This document shows, one piece after another, positions 1 to 5,886 of a DNA stretch of 6,479 bases; positions within the stretch are counted from its first letter, which is position 1, and the number at the start of each line of letters is the position of its first letter. The DNA comes from Bryobacterales bacterium (GTDB taxonomy: Bacteria; Cyanobacteriota; Vampirovibrionia; Obscuribacterales; Obscuribacteraceae): positions 1 through 6,479 of the forward strand of contig CAJCHQ010000041.1 in NCBI GenBank assembly GCA_903970295.1. Direction: 5' to 3'. The notes under the pieces are model-generated. The model saw only the letters and a list, made by a program, of their open reading frames with translations. It had not been told where the DNA came from and made no database searches. The translations under genes were made by a program, and so were the position numbers.

Positions 1-447
1 GAAAAACATTTTGATGAAGCCGAGCAATATTTTGACCAATGTTTAGAATGTTATCTCGAAGCCGATTTTGATGAATTCGAAATAAACATCACCGCCGGTA
101 ATACTGAGCTCAAATTGGCGAAGGAACTTGCGGCACGAGGCGCCGCCAAAGTCGAGACAGACGAAGAGAAACCGCCAGACGAAAAAAGTAAGAAAGAACT
201 GATCAAAGATTTCAAGACGAGCGCTTTGAGGCTGAAAAAACTTGCTCGCAAATTGGATGTTCGCGACTTTGATATTTTCGAAAAGCGAGTTGATGCGGCA
301 TTCGATTATTACCATCGGGCGATCGATGCACTCGACGCGAAAATCTTCCCGGAAGCCCAACGATTGGCGCGCGCCGCATTTCTCGACATCGACTTTGCCA
401 GGCAGATTGCCCTGACCAAAAAGAAACCGGAATATCGAGAGTTTTAA
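1..447 (+). CDS. C-terminal part of a TPR-like helical protein (5' end outside window)
   Basis: Frame 1 is open from the first base to the TAA at 445-447, giving 148 residues with no start codon needed, so the gene begins upstream of the window. A TTG at 115 could be taken as a start, but the open frame in front of it reads as sensible helical protein (HFDEAEQYFDQCLECYLEAD, which resembles TPR helices with the small/large/aromatic spacing). After it comes a charged Lys/Glu-rich linker (about residues 52-68, with EEKPPDEKSKK), then a helical region rich in Lys, Arg and Ala ending in KKKPEYREF. No signal peptide or membrane segment lies in the visible part. I infer a cytosolic scaffold or protein-interaction role, as is usual for TPR proteins; no specific function can be named. 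The TPR assignment rests on one or two weak repeats. The gene is followed 31 bp later by a strong hairpin. Confidence 0.7.
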   Translation, partial: EKHFDEAEQYFDQCLECYLEADFDEFEINITAGNTELKLAKELAARGAAKVETDEEKPPDEKSKKELIKDFKTSALRLKKLARKLDVRDFDIFEKRVDAAFDYYHRAIDALDAKIFPEAQRLARAAFLDIDFARQIALTKKKPEYREF

Positions 448-477
448 ACTCAATTATTAATGTTAGGTCGGCCTGGC

Positions 478-511
478 TGTCAGAAAAGGAGATATTTCGG
501 CTTTTCTGACA
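478..511. terminator. Perfect 11-bp inverted repeat; possible terminator or binding site
   Basis: The arms TGTCAGAAAAG (478-488) and CTTTTCTGACA (501-511) are exact reverse complements separated by a 12-nt loop. The hairpin starts 31 nt after the stop of the upstream gene, a normal place for a terminator. The stem is only 4/11 G+C and is not followed directly by a T-run; the nearest is TTTTT at 523-527. It is therefore not a classical intrinsic terminator. The half-site centres are 23 bp apart, about two helical turns, so a dimeric DNA-binding protein is an alternative. Confidence 0.4.
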
Positions 512-553
512 TTCTTGACATGTTTTTAAAATCTGATGCTTTTAGCGATAAAA

Positions 554-575
554 AACTTACCGATATCGGTAAGTT
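554..575. promoter_or_regulatory. 22-bp perfect palindrome, candidate operator
   Basis: The half-site AACTTACCGAT is followed immediately by its exact reverse complement ATCGGTAAGTT, with the axis between 564 and 565 and no spacer. A gapless 22-bp palindrome of mixed base composition is typical of operators bound by homodimeric regulators such as TetR- or MarR-family proteins; that is inference, and no regulator gene is in the window. It lies about 210 bp upstream of the radical SAM start and just downstream of promoter-like hexamers (TTGACA at 515-520, TAAAAT at 527-532), so it could repress a transcript starting near 540-550. Confidence 0.5.
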
Positions 576-721
576 ACCTTGCCCTAACCCTACTGCCCAC
601 TGCCTCGAGCCTTCAGGGGCGGCGTTTTCGGGCATTTCGGCTCGGTTGAACGGCTGGTCGAACAGCAAATTCGGTCAAACAACGGTTGGAGTCAGAGCAG
701 TACATCAAGTGTTTCTAAATG

Positions 722-751
722 TTGTCATGTGTCGCTCTGTATTGCTACTCT
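722..751 (+). promoter_or_regulatory. Candidate extended -10 promoter for the radical SAM gene
   Basis: TTGTCA at 722-727 (5/6 to the -35 consensus) is followed after 18 bp by TACTCT at 746-751, which is preceded by TGC at 743-745, the extended -10 TGn motif. Transcription would begin near 758 and leave a leader of about 26 nt before the GTG at 784. The -10 hexamer itself matches only 4/6, so this is a prediction by eye. Confidence 0.35.
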
Positions 752-771
752 AGTGACGACGACGCCATGTC

Positions 772-777
772 AAGGAA
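772..777 (+). promoter_or_regulatory. Ribosome binding site of the radical SAM gene
   Basis: AAGGAA lies 6 nt before the GTG at 784. It supports this GTG as the start; there is no in-frame ATG nearby, and the radical SAM core begins only 13 residues later. Confidence 0.7.
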
Positions 778-783
778 ATAACT

Positions 784-1962
784 GTGCCGCCTCTGCTCTC
801 AAATTACTATCTGACTTACAAATGCAATTCGCGTTGCACATATTGCGATATTCCGATCAAGCCGGAAAACATTCCGATTAAAGAAACGGCTCCCGAAATT
901 ATTATCGAAAATTTGGCCGCCCTCAAAAGACTTGGTGTCAAAGTCGTCGACTTCACCGGCGGTGAACCGCTTCTGTACAAACACATCGTAAAAGTTTTGC
1001 GTGCCGCCAAAGAGATGGGCTTCATCGTCAGTTTGGCCAACACCGGCACGCTCTATCAGAGAGTCGCCAAAGATCTGGTCGGTCTGGTCGACGATCTCAA
1101 ATTTTCCCTGTCGACAATTGATGCTGGCGAATACAAAAAAGAACGCGGTATCGATGGTTTCGCTAAAGTCGTAGAAAGCATCAAATTAGCGAAGAGTTTG
1201 GGGGAACAACCGTCGATTATTTCCACTGCCACTCCGCAATCTATCGGCGGCATGGAAGAAGTCATACGATTAGCGCAAGATCTCGGCATCATCATGTATC
1301 TGCAGCCGGTTTTCGACTATTGCGATAACGAGACTTTGCAGAAAGAAGGGATCGAAGAAATTAAGCGCCTGGCGAAATACGACAACGTCGATGTGAACTG
1401 GGCCTTCATGGAATTTTATCTCGACGGCGGCAACCAACGAGACAAGCCGCGTTGCCGTGCTGTCAGTGCGGTTGTCGTCGTATCGCCAGACGATCATTTA
1501 CTTTTGCCGTGCTATCACATGCATGATGAACGGGTTAAAATCACCCATGAGAATGGGCGCTCGAATCTAGATGAATTGTGGCTCGGTGGTCACGTTCAAG
1601 ATAAAAGGAAGAAAGAAGGTACCTGGGACTTCTGTCAGGGCTGCACGATTTGGTGCTACTTCGAGCCGTCTTTTTACTGGCCACCCGACAAGTATTTCTG
1701 GCTGCACATGAAGAGCAAAGGCAACTGGGCCAAGCAACTTCTGAAAATGAAGATCGAAAGCAAAACCGGCATCAAGATTACCAAGCGTCTGGCACCGCCG
1801 CCGCGCAAACCTCTGGCGATACCGGTGACTGTCGATTCTCCTGTGAGGATTGATGCGCACGTAATGACCGAGATTCCGGTCACCATTGACCGCTCGGACG
1901 CGGCGGACAGTTCGCTGATTATCGAGACTCCGGTCGACAATTTTTTAAAGTCTCCGCGTTGA
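784..1962 (+). CDS. Radical SAM enzyme with SPASM/twitch-like C-terminal cluster domain
   Basis: This 392-residue protein starts at a GTG. Residues 14-21 carry the CxxxCxxC motif (CNSRCTYC; C14, C18, C21) that binds the [4Fe-4S] cluster used to cleave S-adenosylmethionine. GGEP at 59-62 is the usual SAM-binding motif at the end of the second strand, and the core runs to roughly residue 210. A second cysteine group follows: C224 (PRCRA), C243 (LPCYH), then C284, C287 and C291 (CxxCxxxC), with NLDELW at 261-266 between them. That order matches SPASM/twitch auxiliary cluster domains found in peptide-modifying and some carbohydrate- or cofactor-modifying enzymes. Residues 340-392 form a Pro/Val/Asp-rich tail with IPVTVD and IPVTID repeated, not part of any catalytic domain I know. 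There is no signal peptide, so it is cytosolic. The substrate is unknown and no precursor peptide gene is evident beside it. The radical SAM assignment is near certain; the auxiliary domain is likely. Confidence 0.93.
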   Translation: MPPLLSNYYLTYKCNSRCTYCDIPIKPENIPIKETAPEIIIENLAALKRLGVKVVDFTGGEPLLYKHIVKVLRAAKEMGFIVSLANTGTLYQRVAKDLVGLVDDLKFSLSTIDAGEYKKERGIDGFAKVVESIKLAKSLGEQPSIISTATPQSIGGMEEVIRLAQDLGIIMYLQPVFDYCDNETLQKEGIEEIKRLAKYDNVDVNWAFMEFYLDGGNQRDKPRCRAVSAVVVVSPDDHLLLPCYHMHDERVKITHENGRSNLDELWLGGHVQDKRKKEGTWDFCQGCTIWCYFEPSFYWPPDKYFWLHMKSKGNWAKQLLKMKIESKTGIKITKRLAPPPRKPLAIPVTVDSPVRIDAHVMTEIPVTIDRSDAADSSLIIETPVDNFLKSPR

Positions 1963-2020
1963 AACTTTTGTTCTTTTTGGGTGTAAGAGAAGAGTCGGAA
2001 CTTCAGGTTTTGATTATCTT

Positions 2021-2026
2021 GGGGGG
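2021..2026 (+). promoter_or_regulatory. G6 run as Shine-Dalgarno of the hydrolase gene
   Basis: GGGGGG sits 6 nt before the ATG at 2033 and is the only purine-rich element at the right distance. It pairs imperfectly with a CCUCC anti-Shine-Dalgarno sequence, so initiation may be modest. No good promoter is seen in the 70-bp gap before it, which favours co-transcription with the radical SAM gene. Confidence 0.45.
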
Positions 2027-2032
2027 CGTGAA

Positions 2033-3073
2033 ATGCCTATCTTGCGCTTGATTTTTTTTCCTAAATATCGGCTGATTCTAGCTCTTCAAACAGTTCTTGT
2101 GCTTTGTACCGGCGTCATTTGCCTTGCCGCACTTCAGGCTCGAGCCCAATCGCCTGTTGCTGCGGCAGCTCCCAACGAGCCTGATCTGCAAGCGTCTGAC
2201 GAACGCAGTGCAATACGCGAGCGTCTGCGAGAAAGATTCGCCCACGCAAAAGATGGCGAATCCGCTCCGGGCAGTCCCAAGACAAGCAGTAGCGCCGAGA
2301 AAATCATGCTCGCCGGTCTCCATGTGTCGGTATGGAAACCTGCTCCAAGTAGCTTTCCAGCCCCCTGGCCTACCGTGATTTTTTCGCATGGCTATATAGG
2401 CAGCGAAGGGCAAAGCGAATTTATCATGCAAGCTCTCGCAGCCGCAGGTTATCTGGTTATCGCTCCCAGGCATAAAGACTCGCTTCTCGATCTTCAAGGT
2501 CTGAAAAGTGAAGGTAGACCGAATTTTTCTGCGCCTGCACAGTGGGACGAAAATAAGTTTCGAGATCGGCATGATGACATCGTTAATCTAATTGCTGCCT
2601 TGCGTAAAGATCGTCAATGGCAAGCCCAAATCGACTGGTCTAAATTCGCCCTGTCCGGACACTCTCTGGGCGGCTACACGGTGCTTGGTCTCGGCGGCGC
2701 CCGAGCAGACTGGAAGATCCCTGATGTGAAGGCGATCCTCGCTCTCTCTCCGTATTGTCTGCCCTATTTGATCAAAGGCAGTTTAAGCGAATTGGGCATT
2801 CCGGTTATGTACCAGGGTGGCACTACTGATCGTGGTATCACGCCTAGTTTGAGCAAAGCTGACGGTGCTTTCGATCAAAGTAGTTCGCCGGCGTATTTTG
2901 TCGAATTCGATCAGCTCGGGCACATGGGTTGGACTAATTTCAATAAAGACCAGGATAAGCAAAAGTTGATTGCTTATTACTGCGTCTCTTTTCTGGATAA
3001 GTACGTGCGGGGCAAGACGACAGCGCATCCCGAGAAGGAGTTAGCCGGTGTCAAATTGCTTAGAGTAAAGTAG
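2033..3073 (+). CDS. Exported alpha/beta hydrolase (dienelactone hydrolase / PAF acetylhydrolase-like)
   Basis: This 346-residue protein starts at an ATG. Residues 1-38 form a signal peptide: basic residues near the N-terminus, a hydrophobic core at about 14-33 and a signal peptidase I site ARA|Q after residue 38. No lipobox is present. A low-complexity acidic/basic stretch (about 45-90) leads into the hydrolase fold: FSHG at 117-120 supplies the oxyanion-hole turn, GHSLG at 209-213 is the GxSxG nucleophile elbow (Ser211), Asp266 in GGTTDRG is the likely acid and His297 in QLGHMG the likely base. The pattern matches the predicted dienelactone hydrolase and platelet-activating-factor acetylhydrolase-like families, which hydrolyse esters; the substrate here is unknown. 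The protein should act in the periplasm or outside the cell. It lies 70 bp after the radical SAM gene and 55 bp before a second exported protein, so all three may share a transcript. A T8 run lies at 2052-2059, early in the reading frame. Confidence 0.88.
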   Translation: MPILRLIFFPKYRLILALQTVLVLCTGVICLAALQARAQSPVAAAAPNEPDLQASDERSAIRERLRERFAHAKDGESAPGSPKTSSSAEKIMLAGLHVSVWKPAPSSFPAPWPTVIFSHGYIGSEGQSEFIMQALAAAGYLVIAPRHKDSLLDLQGLKSEGRPNFSAPAQWDENKFRDRHDDIVNLIAALRKDRQWQAQIDWSKFALSGHSLGGYTVLGLGGARADWKIPDVKAILALSPYCLPYLIKGSLSELGIPVMYQGGTTDRGITPSLSKADGAFDQSSSPAYFVEFDQLGHMGWTNFNKDQDKQKLIAYYCVSFLDKYVRGKTTAHPEKELAGVKLLRVK

Positions 3074-3080
3074 TTTTCTT

Positions 3081-3114
3081 GTCGAGAAGGCGTGCTATCG
3101 TGACAGCACTCGAC
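3081..3114 (+). other. Bulged hairpin in front of a strong ribosome binding site
   Basis: GTCGA (3081-3085) pairs with TCGAC (3110-3114), and inside it GTGCT (3092-3096) pairs with AGCAC (3105-3109) around an 8-nt loop; an asymmetric bulge at 3086-3091 separates the two helices. It fills most of the 55-bp gap between the hydrolase and the next gene and ends one base before the GGAGGA. There is no T-run, so it is not a terminator; it could protect mRNA ends or tune translation of the downstream gene. Confidence 0.35.
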
Positions 3115-3115
3115 C

Positions 3116-3121
3116 GGAGGA
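3116..3121 (+). promoter_or_regulatory. Strong ribosome binding site for the small exported protein
   Basis: GGAGGA lies 7 nt before the GTG at 3129, an almost ideal Shine-Dalgarno sequence and spacing. It fixes the GTG as the start and predicts much stronger initiation than for the hydrolase gene just upstream. Confidence 0.8.
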
Positions 3122-3128
3122 ATCGACT

Positions 3129-3812
3129 GTGCGCGAAATTTTTGTACTTATTTTGCTCTTTGCAGTTTCATCCTTTGTGCCGGGGCTTGGCGCGGGCCCT
3201 GAATTGACGCCGTCTCAGCTGCCTACAGGCGCTGCCAAATTGTCTGAATTCTGTCCGCAGGGTTGGGAAGTCGAAAGTAAAAGTTCGTGCGATCTCAATC
3301 ACGACAAAAAGGATGACGTCGTGCTGGAGCTTTTATCCACGGTAAAGCCGGCCAAAGTACCGGCAACCCAATACCGCGCCCTAGTTGTGCTATTTGGAGA
3401 CAGTCCTGGGCATTACAAACTTGCCGATTATGCCATGAAGCTTTTATTGTGCACCACTTGTGGTGGCCAAATGGGTGCCACCGTCGAAATCGCCACCGGT
3501 AACGGCTATTTTTCCGTCAACCAGTCTGGTGGCGGCGGTGTTGACGGGTTCGGTTACGTTTTGACTTTCAACTACTCTCCATCTGCCAAACAATTTGTCG
3601 TCAGCCAGGCCGAATTCACCGGCCAATCAGACCGTGTTAGCAATGTAGGTAAAACTACACTCCTGGACTTTACCAAATCGCTTGCCACAGTAACGACAAC
3701 AGGCGGTGACAAAGATCACGTTCGCAAGACACCGATCAAATCACGCCAGATCTTTTTACGTACTTTAGACATCGACAAGATCACACAAGCCTTCAAAGGC
3801 TATCCGATCTGA
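3129..3812 (+). CDS. Small exported protein with a calcium-loop-like motif, function unknown
   Basis: This 227-residue protein starts at GTG with a strong ribosome binding site. Residues 1-22 are a signal peptide with a hydrophobic core at 4-18 and a likely cleavage after GLGA. Residues 55-63 (DLNHDKKDD) follow the DxNxDxxDD pattern of short calcium-binding loops found in FG-GAP/VCBS-like and dockerin-like repeats; only one copy is visible. Four cysteines follow the signal: C42 and C54 flank the region before the loop, and C108/C111 form CTTC, so disulfides are possible outside the cytoplasm. A glycine-rich turn (GGGGVDGFGY, 134-143) precedes strand-like sequence. I do not recognise the family. 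It follows the hydrolase gene by 55 bp on the same strand and is likely co-transcribed with it; it ends 14 bp from the convergent permease gene. The calcium-binding role is inference from one motif. Confidence 0.75.
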   Translation: MREIFVLILLFAVSSFVPGLGAGPELTPSQLPTGAAKLSEFCPQGWEVESKSSCDLNHDKKDDVVLELLSTVKPAKVPATQYRALVVLFGDSPGHYKLADYAMKLLLCTTCGGQMGATVEIATGNGYFSVNQSGGGGVDGFGYVLTFNYSPSAKQFVVSQAEFTGQSDRVSNVGKTTLLDFTKSLATVTTTGGDKDHVRKTPIKSRQIFLRTLDIDKITQAFKGYPI

Positions 3813-3826
3813 AGTTGAGATCCGAT

Positions 3827-4804
3827 TCAATTCACCGCTTGCGATACCAGAGTAATGGCCGAGATGTAAAAGAGAAACATCAATGCCAGATATGTGTAAG
3901 CCGCTTTCGGAGCCCCGGCGAATTCTTTCCAGATAAAAATTCCCCAGAGAGCGGCCACCATCGGTGCTGATTGTCCGATTGCGTAAGAGATGGCGACACC
4001 GGTGCAGGATGCGGCGACGAAGTTCAACACCATGCCTGTGCCCCAGATCATGCCACCACTGAGTCCCAGCATGTGGTCGCGAATTCTGGCTTTGAAGAAG
4101 TCGGCGAAAGGCACAGCGGCACCTACGAGCGGGTGCCGCATAAAATAACTGTTTACGGGTAGGCAGCACAAAAGAGCACCGAGAGTGAAAAATACCGACA
4201 CGCTGTACGGTCCCAGTGCAGAACCAAAAGCCATAGCGCGTGTGACGAATGGAGCAAATAATCCCATGAGCACACCGGATAATATGCACACTACAATACT
4301 TTTGCGGGTCACGGCGCGTCCGGTCGATGCCAGCGCTGCATAAGCTTTTCCATCCATAATCACAGCCGCCACTGCGCACAACACACCTAGACCCAAAAGT
4401 ATTGCGTTGCCCTTGGGCTGCAAAACATAACTGAGCAGCACGCCAACGACGAGGGCAATGCCTATGGCCACCGGGAAAGCAACTGACAGCCCGGCCATAT
4501 CGATGGCCGCCACTAATAACAGATTAGCGGCGTTGAAGATGGCACCCGCTATCAATGCGCACCCGATGTTGCTCAAATCAGCCGCGTGCACGTTTGCGAG
4601 GAAACTACTGGAATCGTTATGCAAGCTGCCTAGCGTGAAAGCCATGAACAAAGACAACAGGAAGATGCCGACTGCATAATCCCAGTAGAATAATTCGAAG
4701 CGATAATTTTTGGTGCCTTTGAAAGTGTTAGCCCAGGATCCCCAGCAGATGGCGCTGAAAATCATCATCACCAGGGCTAAGTTGAATGAGGTGGGAATAA
4801 ACAT
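3827..4804 (-). CDS. Ten-helix permease of the drug/metabolite transporter superfamily (ureide permease / GRP-like)
   Basis: This 325-residue protein on the minus strand has about ten hydrophobic helices (roughly 6-25, 36-58, 78-100, 105-127, 134-152, 169-191, 198-217, 247-266, 275-293 and 302-320), with short loops and no signal peptide, as expected for an inner-membrane carrier. The N-terminal CWGSWANT (20-27) followed by FELFYWDYAVG (36-46) resembles, from memory, a bacterial branch of the drug/metabolite transporter superfamily related to ureide permeases and to GRP/RhaT sugar carriers. Those family members move small neutral solutes such as sugars, purine breakdown products or rhamnose; the substrate here cannot be read. 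The ATG at 4802-4804 has an AAGGAA 6 nt upstream. The gene stands alone on its strand, converging with the small exported protein gene (14-bp gap) and diverging from the membrane-anchored TPR gene, so it probably has its own promoter. Superfamily placement is firm, subfamily less so. Confidence 0.85.
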   Translation of the reverse strand: MFIPTSFNLALVMMIFSAICWGSWANTFKGTKNYRFELFYWDYAVGIFLLSLFMAFTLGSLHNDSSSFLANVHAADLSNIGCALIAGAIFNAANLLLVAAIDMAGLSVAFPVAIGIALVVGVLLSYVLQPKGNAILLGLGVLCAVAAVIMDGKAYAALASTGRAVTRKSIVVCILSGVLMGLFAPFVTRAMAFGSALGPYSVSVFFTLGALLCCLPVNSYFMRHPLVGAAVPFADFFKARIRDHMLGLSGGMIWGTGMVLNFVAASCTGVAISYAIGQSAPMVAALWGIFIWKEFAGAPKAAYTYLALMFLFYISAITLVSQAVN

Positions 4805-4810
4805 CTACGG

Positions 4811-4816
4811 TTCCTT
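4811..4816 (-). promoter_or_regulatory. Ribosome binding site of the permease gene
   Basis: On the minus strand AAGGAA ends 6 nt before the ATG at 4804. It supports that start, and the first membrane helix begins within the next ten residues. Confidence 0.7.
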
Positions 4817-4920
4817 AATCTGCTGTCGTTTTCATTCAATTGCCGCTGGGCATGTTAAACAGAGGACCTAAAGCTCAGCTATTGTGGCATCTTGCCCGCT
4901 GCTTGTGCAAGAGAACGGAT

Positions 4921-5886
4921 ATGACTGCCAAACGTCCCGGTATATTGAAAATACTCGGTTTGATTTTTTTGTTCTCCGCCCTGGTGGAGGCAATTGTGGT
5001 TTGCGTCATTTTGTCGAATCCGCAGTGGCGTAAATTAGCGACCGATTGGGTTACCCATCCCGAACGCGAAACCAGGAAAGTGGCGCGAACCGCCGATAAT
5101 CAACACTGGGACGAAAAACTGTTCGATTTCAATATCTCGAATTACCCTGAATCGCCCGATGTTTATTTGCAACGAGCACAATTTCGAAATATCAAAGGAA
5201 AATACAAAGAGGCGATCGAAGATTGCGATCGTGCCAAATCTTTGTGCATCAAAACCGAGTCAGGTGAATCGGCAGTGACTGCTGTTCTCAAACCAATTTC
5301 TAAAAAAGTTTTGCTGGGGCTAATTTACGCAGAGAAGGCTCACGCAGAAGTGCATCTAAAAAAATTGCACGAGGCAACCGCCGATTACAAGGCAGCAATC
5401 GAAAGTGGCGATACGGCAACAAGGGTCTATACCAGCCTAGCCGATTGCTGCATGCAAATGGATGACGCTCCTGGAGCGATTGCCTGTTGCACGCAAGGCC
5501 TGGAGCATAATTCAGATTCGCAATATTTATATTCTTGGCGAGCTTATGCTTATGAACATAATGAAGAAACGGAACAGGCTCTGGCGGATGTGAATAAAGC
5601 GATCGAGATTGCTCCCGATGTGGCAGACTACTATGATCAAAAATGCCGGTTGCTCTTAGGTCATGATAATGAGCAGGCTCTTGCCGCCGTCAATCAAGCT
5701 ATCAAGTTGAAACCCGATCGCATCCTTGGTTACGACTGGAAGATATGTATTTTGATCAACCAGAAAAACTACGACGAGGCGTTACGTGTTGCCGATCAAG
5801 GATTACAGATAAAGCCGCATAGCCAGCGCTTGAAGGCTCTGCGAGAGAACATTATTGACCATCAAAAGACGGATCGTCGACCCTGA
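4921..5886 (+). CDS. Membrane-anchored TPR protein
   Basis: From the ATG at 4921 the product is 321 residues. I prefer this start because the protein then opens with a short basic stretch (MTAKRPGILK) directly followed by one hydrophobic segment (about 11-31), the layout of an N-in signal anchor. Earlier in-frame candidates at 4840 (TTG) and 4852 (ATG) only add up to 27 residues without clear character; none of the three has a strong Shine-Dalgarno (AAGAGA at 4909-4914 precedes the ATG). After the anchor come about six TPR-like helix pairs, for example YLQRAQFRNIKGKYKEAIED, YSWRAYAYEHNEETEQALAD with KAIEIAP, and YDEALRVADQGLQIKP. TPRs bind partner proteins; here they would face the periplasm or outside. 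No enzyme domain is present. The gene is divergent from the permease and converges on a second TPR gene across an 11-bp repeat array. Confidence 0.85.
   Translation: MTAKRPGILKILGLIFLFSALVEAIVVCVILSNPQWRKLATDWVTHPERETRKVARTADNQHWDEKLFDFNISNYPESPDVYLQRAQFRNIKGKYKEAIEDCDRAKSLCIKTESGESAVTAVLKPISKKVLLGLIYAEKAHAEVHLKKLHEATADYKAAIESGDTATRVYTSLADCCMQMDDAPGAIACCTQGLEHNSDSQYLYSWRAYAYEHNEETEQALADVNKAIEIAPDVADYYDQKCRLLLGHDNEQALAAVNQAIKLKPDRILGYDWKICILINQKNYDEALRVADQGLQIKPHSQRLKALRENIIDHQKTDRRP

Larger units (their letters stand above)
448..783. other. 336-bp non-coding region with two dyad symmetries and a candidate promoter
   Basis: No convincing gene lies between the TPR-like gene and the radical SAM gene. 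A 97-codon open frame (460-753, plus) starts without a Shine-Dalgarno sequence, runs straight across both dyad symmetries and has no recognisable protein character. The region holds an 11-bp-stem inverted repeat (478-511), a TTGACA hexamer (515-520) and a TAAAAT hexamer (527-532) that do not pair with good spacing, a 22-bp palindrome (554-575), a weak long-range CGAGCC/GGCTCG pair (606-611 with 639-644) and a candidate promoter just before the next gene. It looks like a regulatory intergenic region. Confidence 0.6.

Noticed and set aside
460..753. 97-codon plus-strand open frame with several cysteines, considered as a precursor peptide for the neighbouring radical SAM enzyme
   Set aside because: No ribosome binding site before the ATG, it reads through both dyad symmetries and the promoter-like sequences, and its composition shows no leader/core organisation.
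2078..2572. Long minus-strand open frame opposite the hydrolase gene
   Set aside because: The plus-strand frame has a signal peptide and a complete catalytic triad; the opposite frame has no recognisable domain and is a shadow.
3788..3822. Small inverted repeats (AGCCT/AGGCT and GATCT/AGATC) at the convergent gene ends, considered as a bidirectional terminator
   Set aside because: Stems are only five base pairs, the first lies inside the coding sequence, and there are no T-runs on either strand.
3765..4379. 204-codon minus-strand open frame overlapping the permease
   Set aside because: It lies in another frame of the same strand as a clear ten-helix permease, is rich in Arg/Cys/His as out-of-frame translations often are, and overlaps the end of the convergent gene.
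4840..4920. Longer start (TTG at 4840 or ATG at 4852) for the membrane-anchored TPR gene
   Set aside because: The extension would place a non-hydrophobic stretch ahead of an otherwise well-formed basic-then-hydrophobic signal anchor, and neither start has a Shine-Dalgarno sequence; the choice is not certain.
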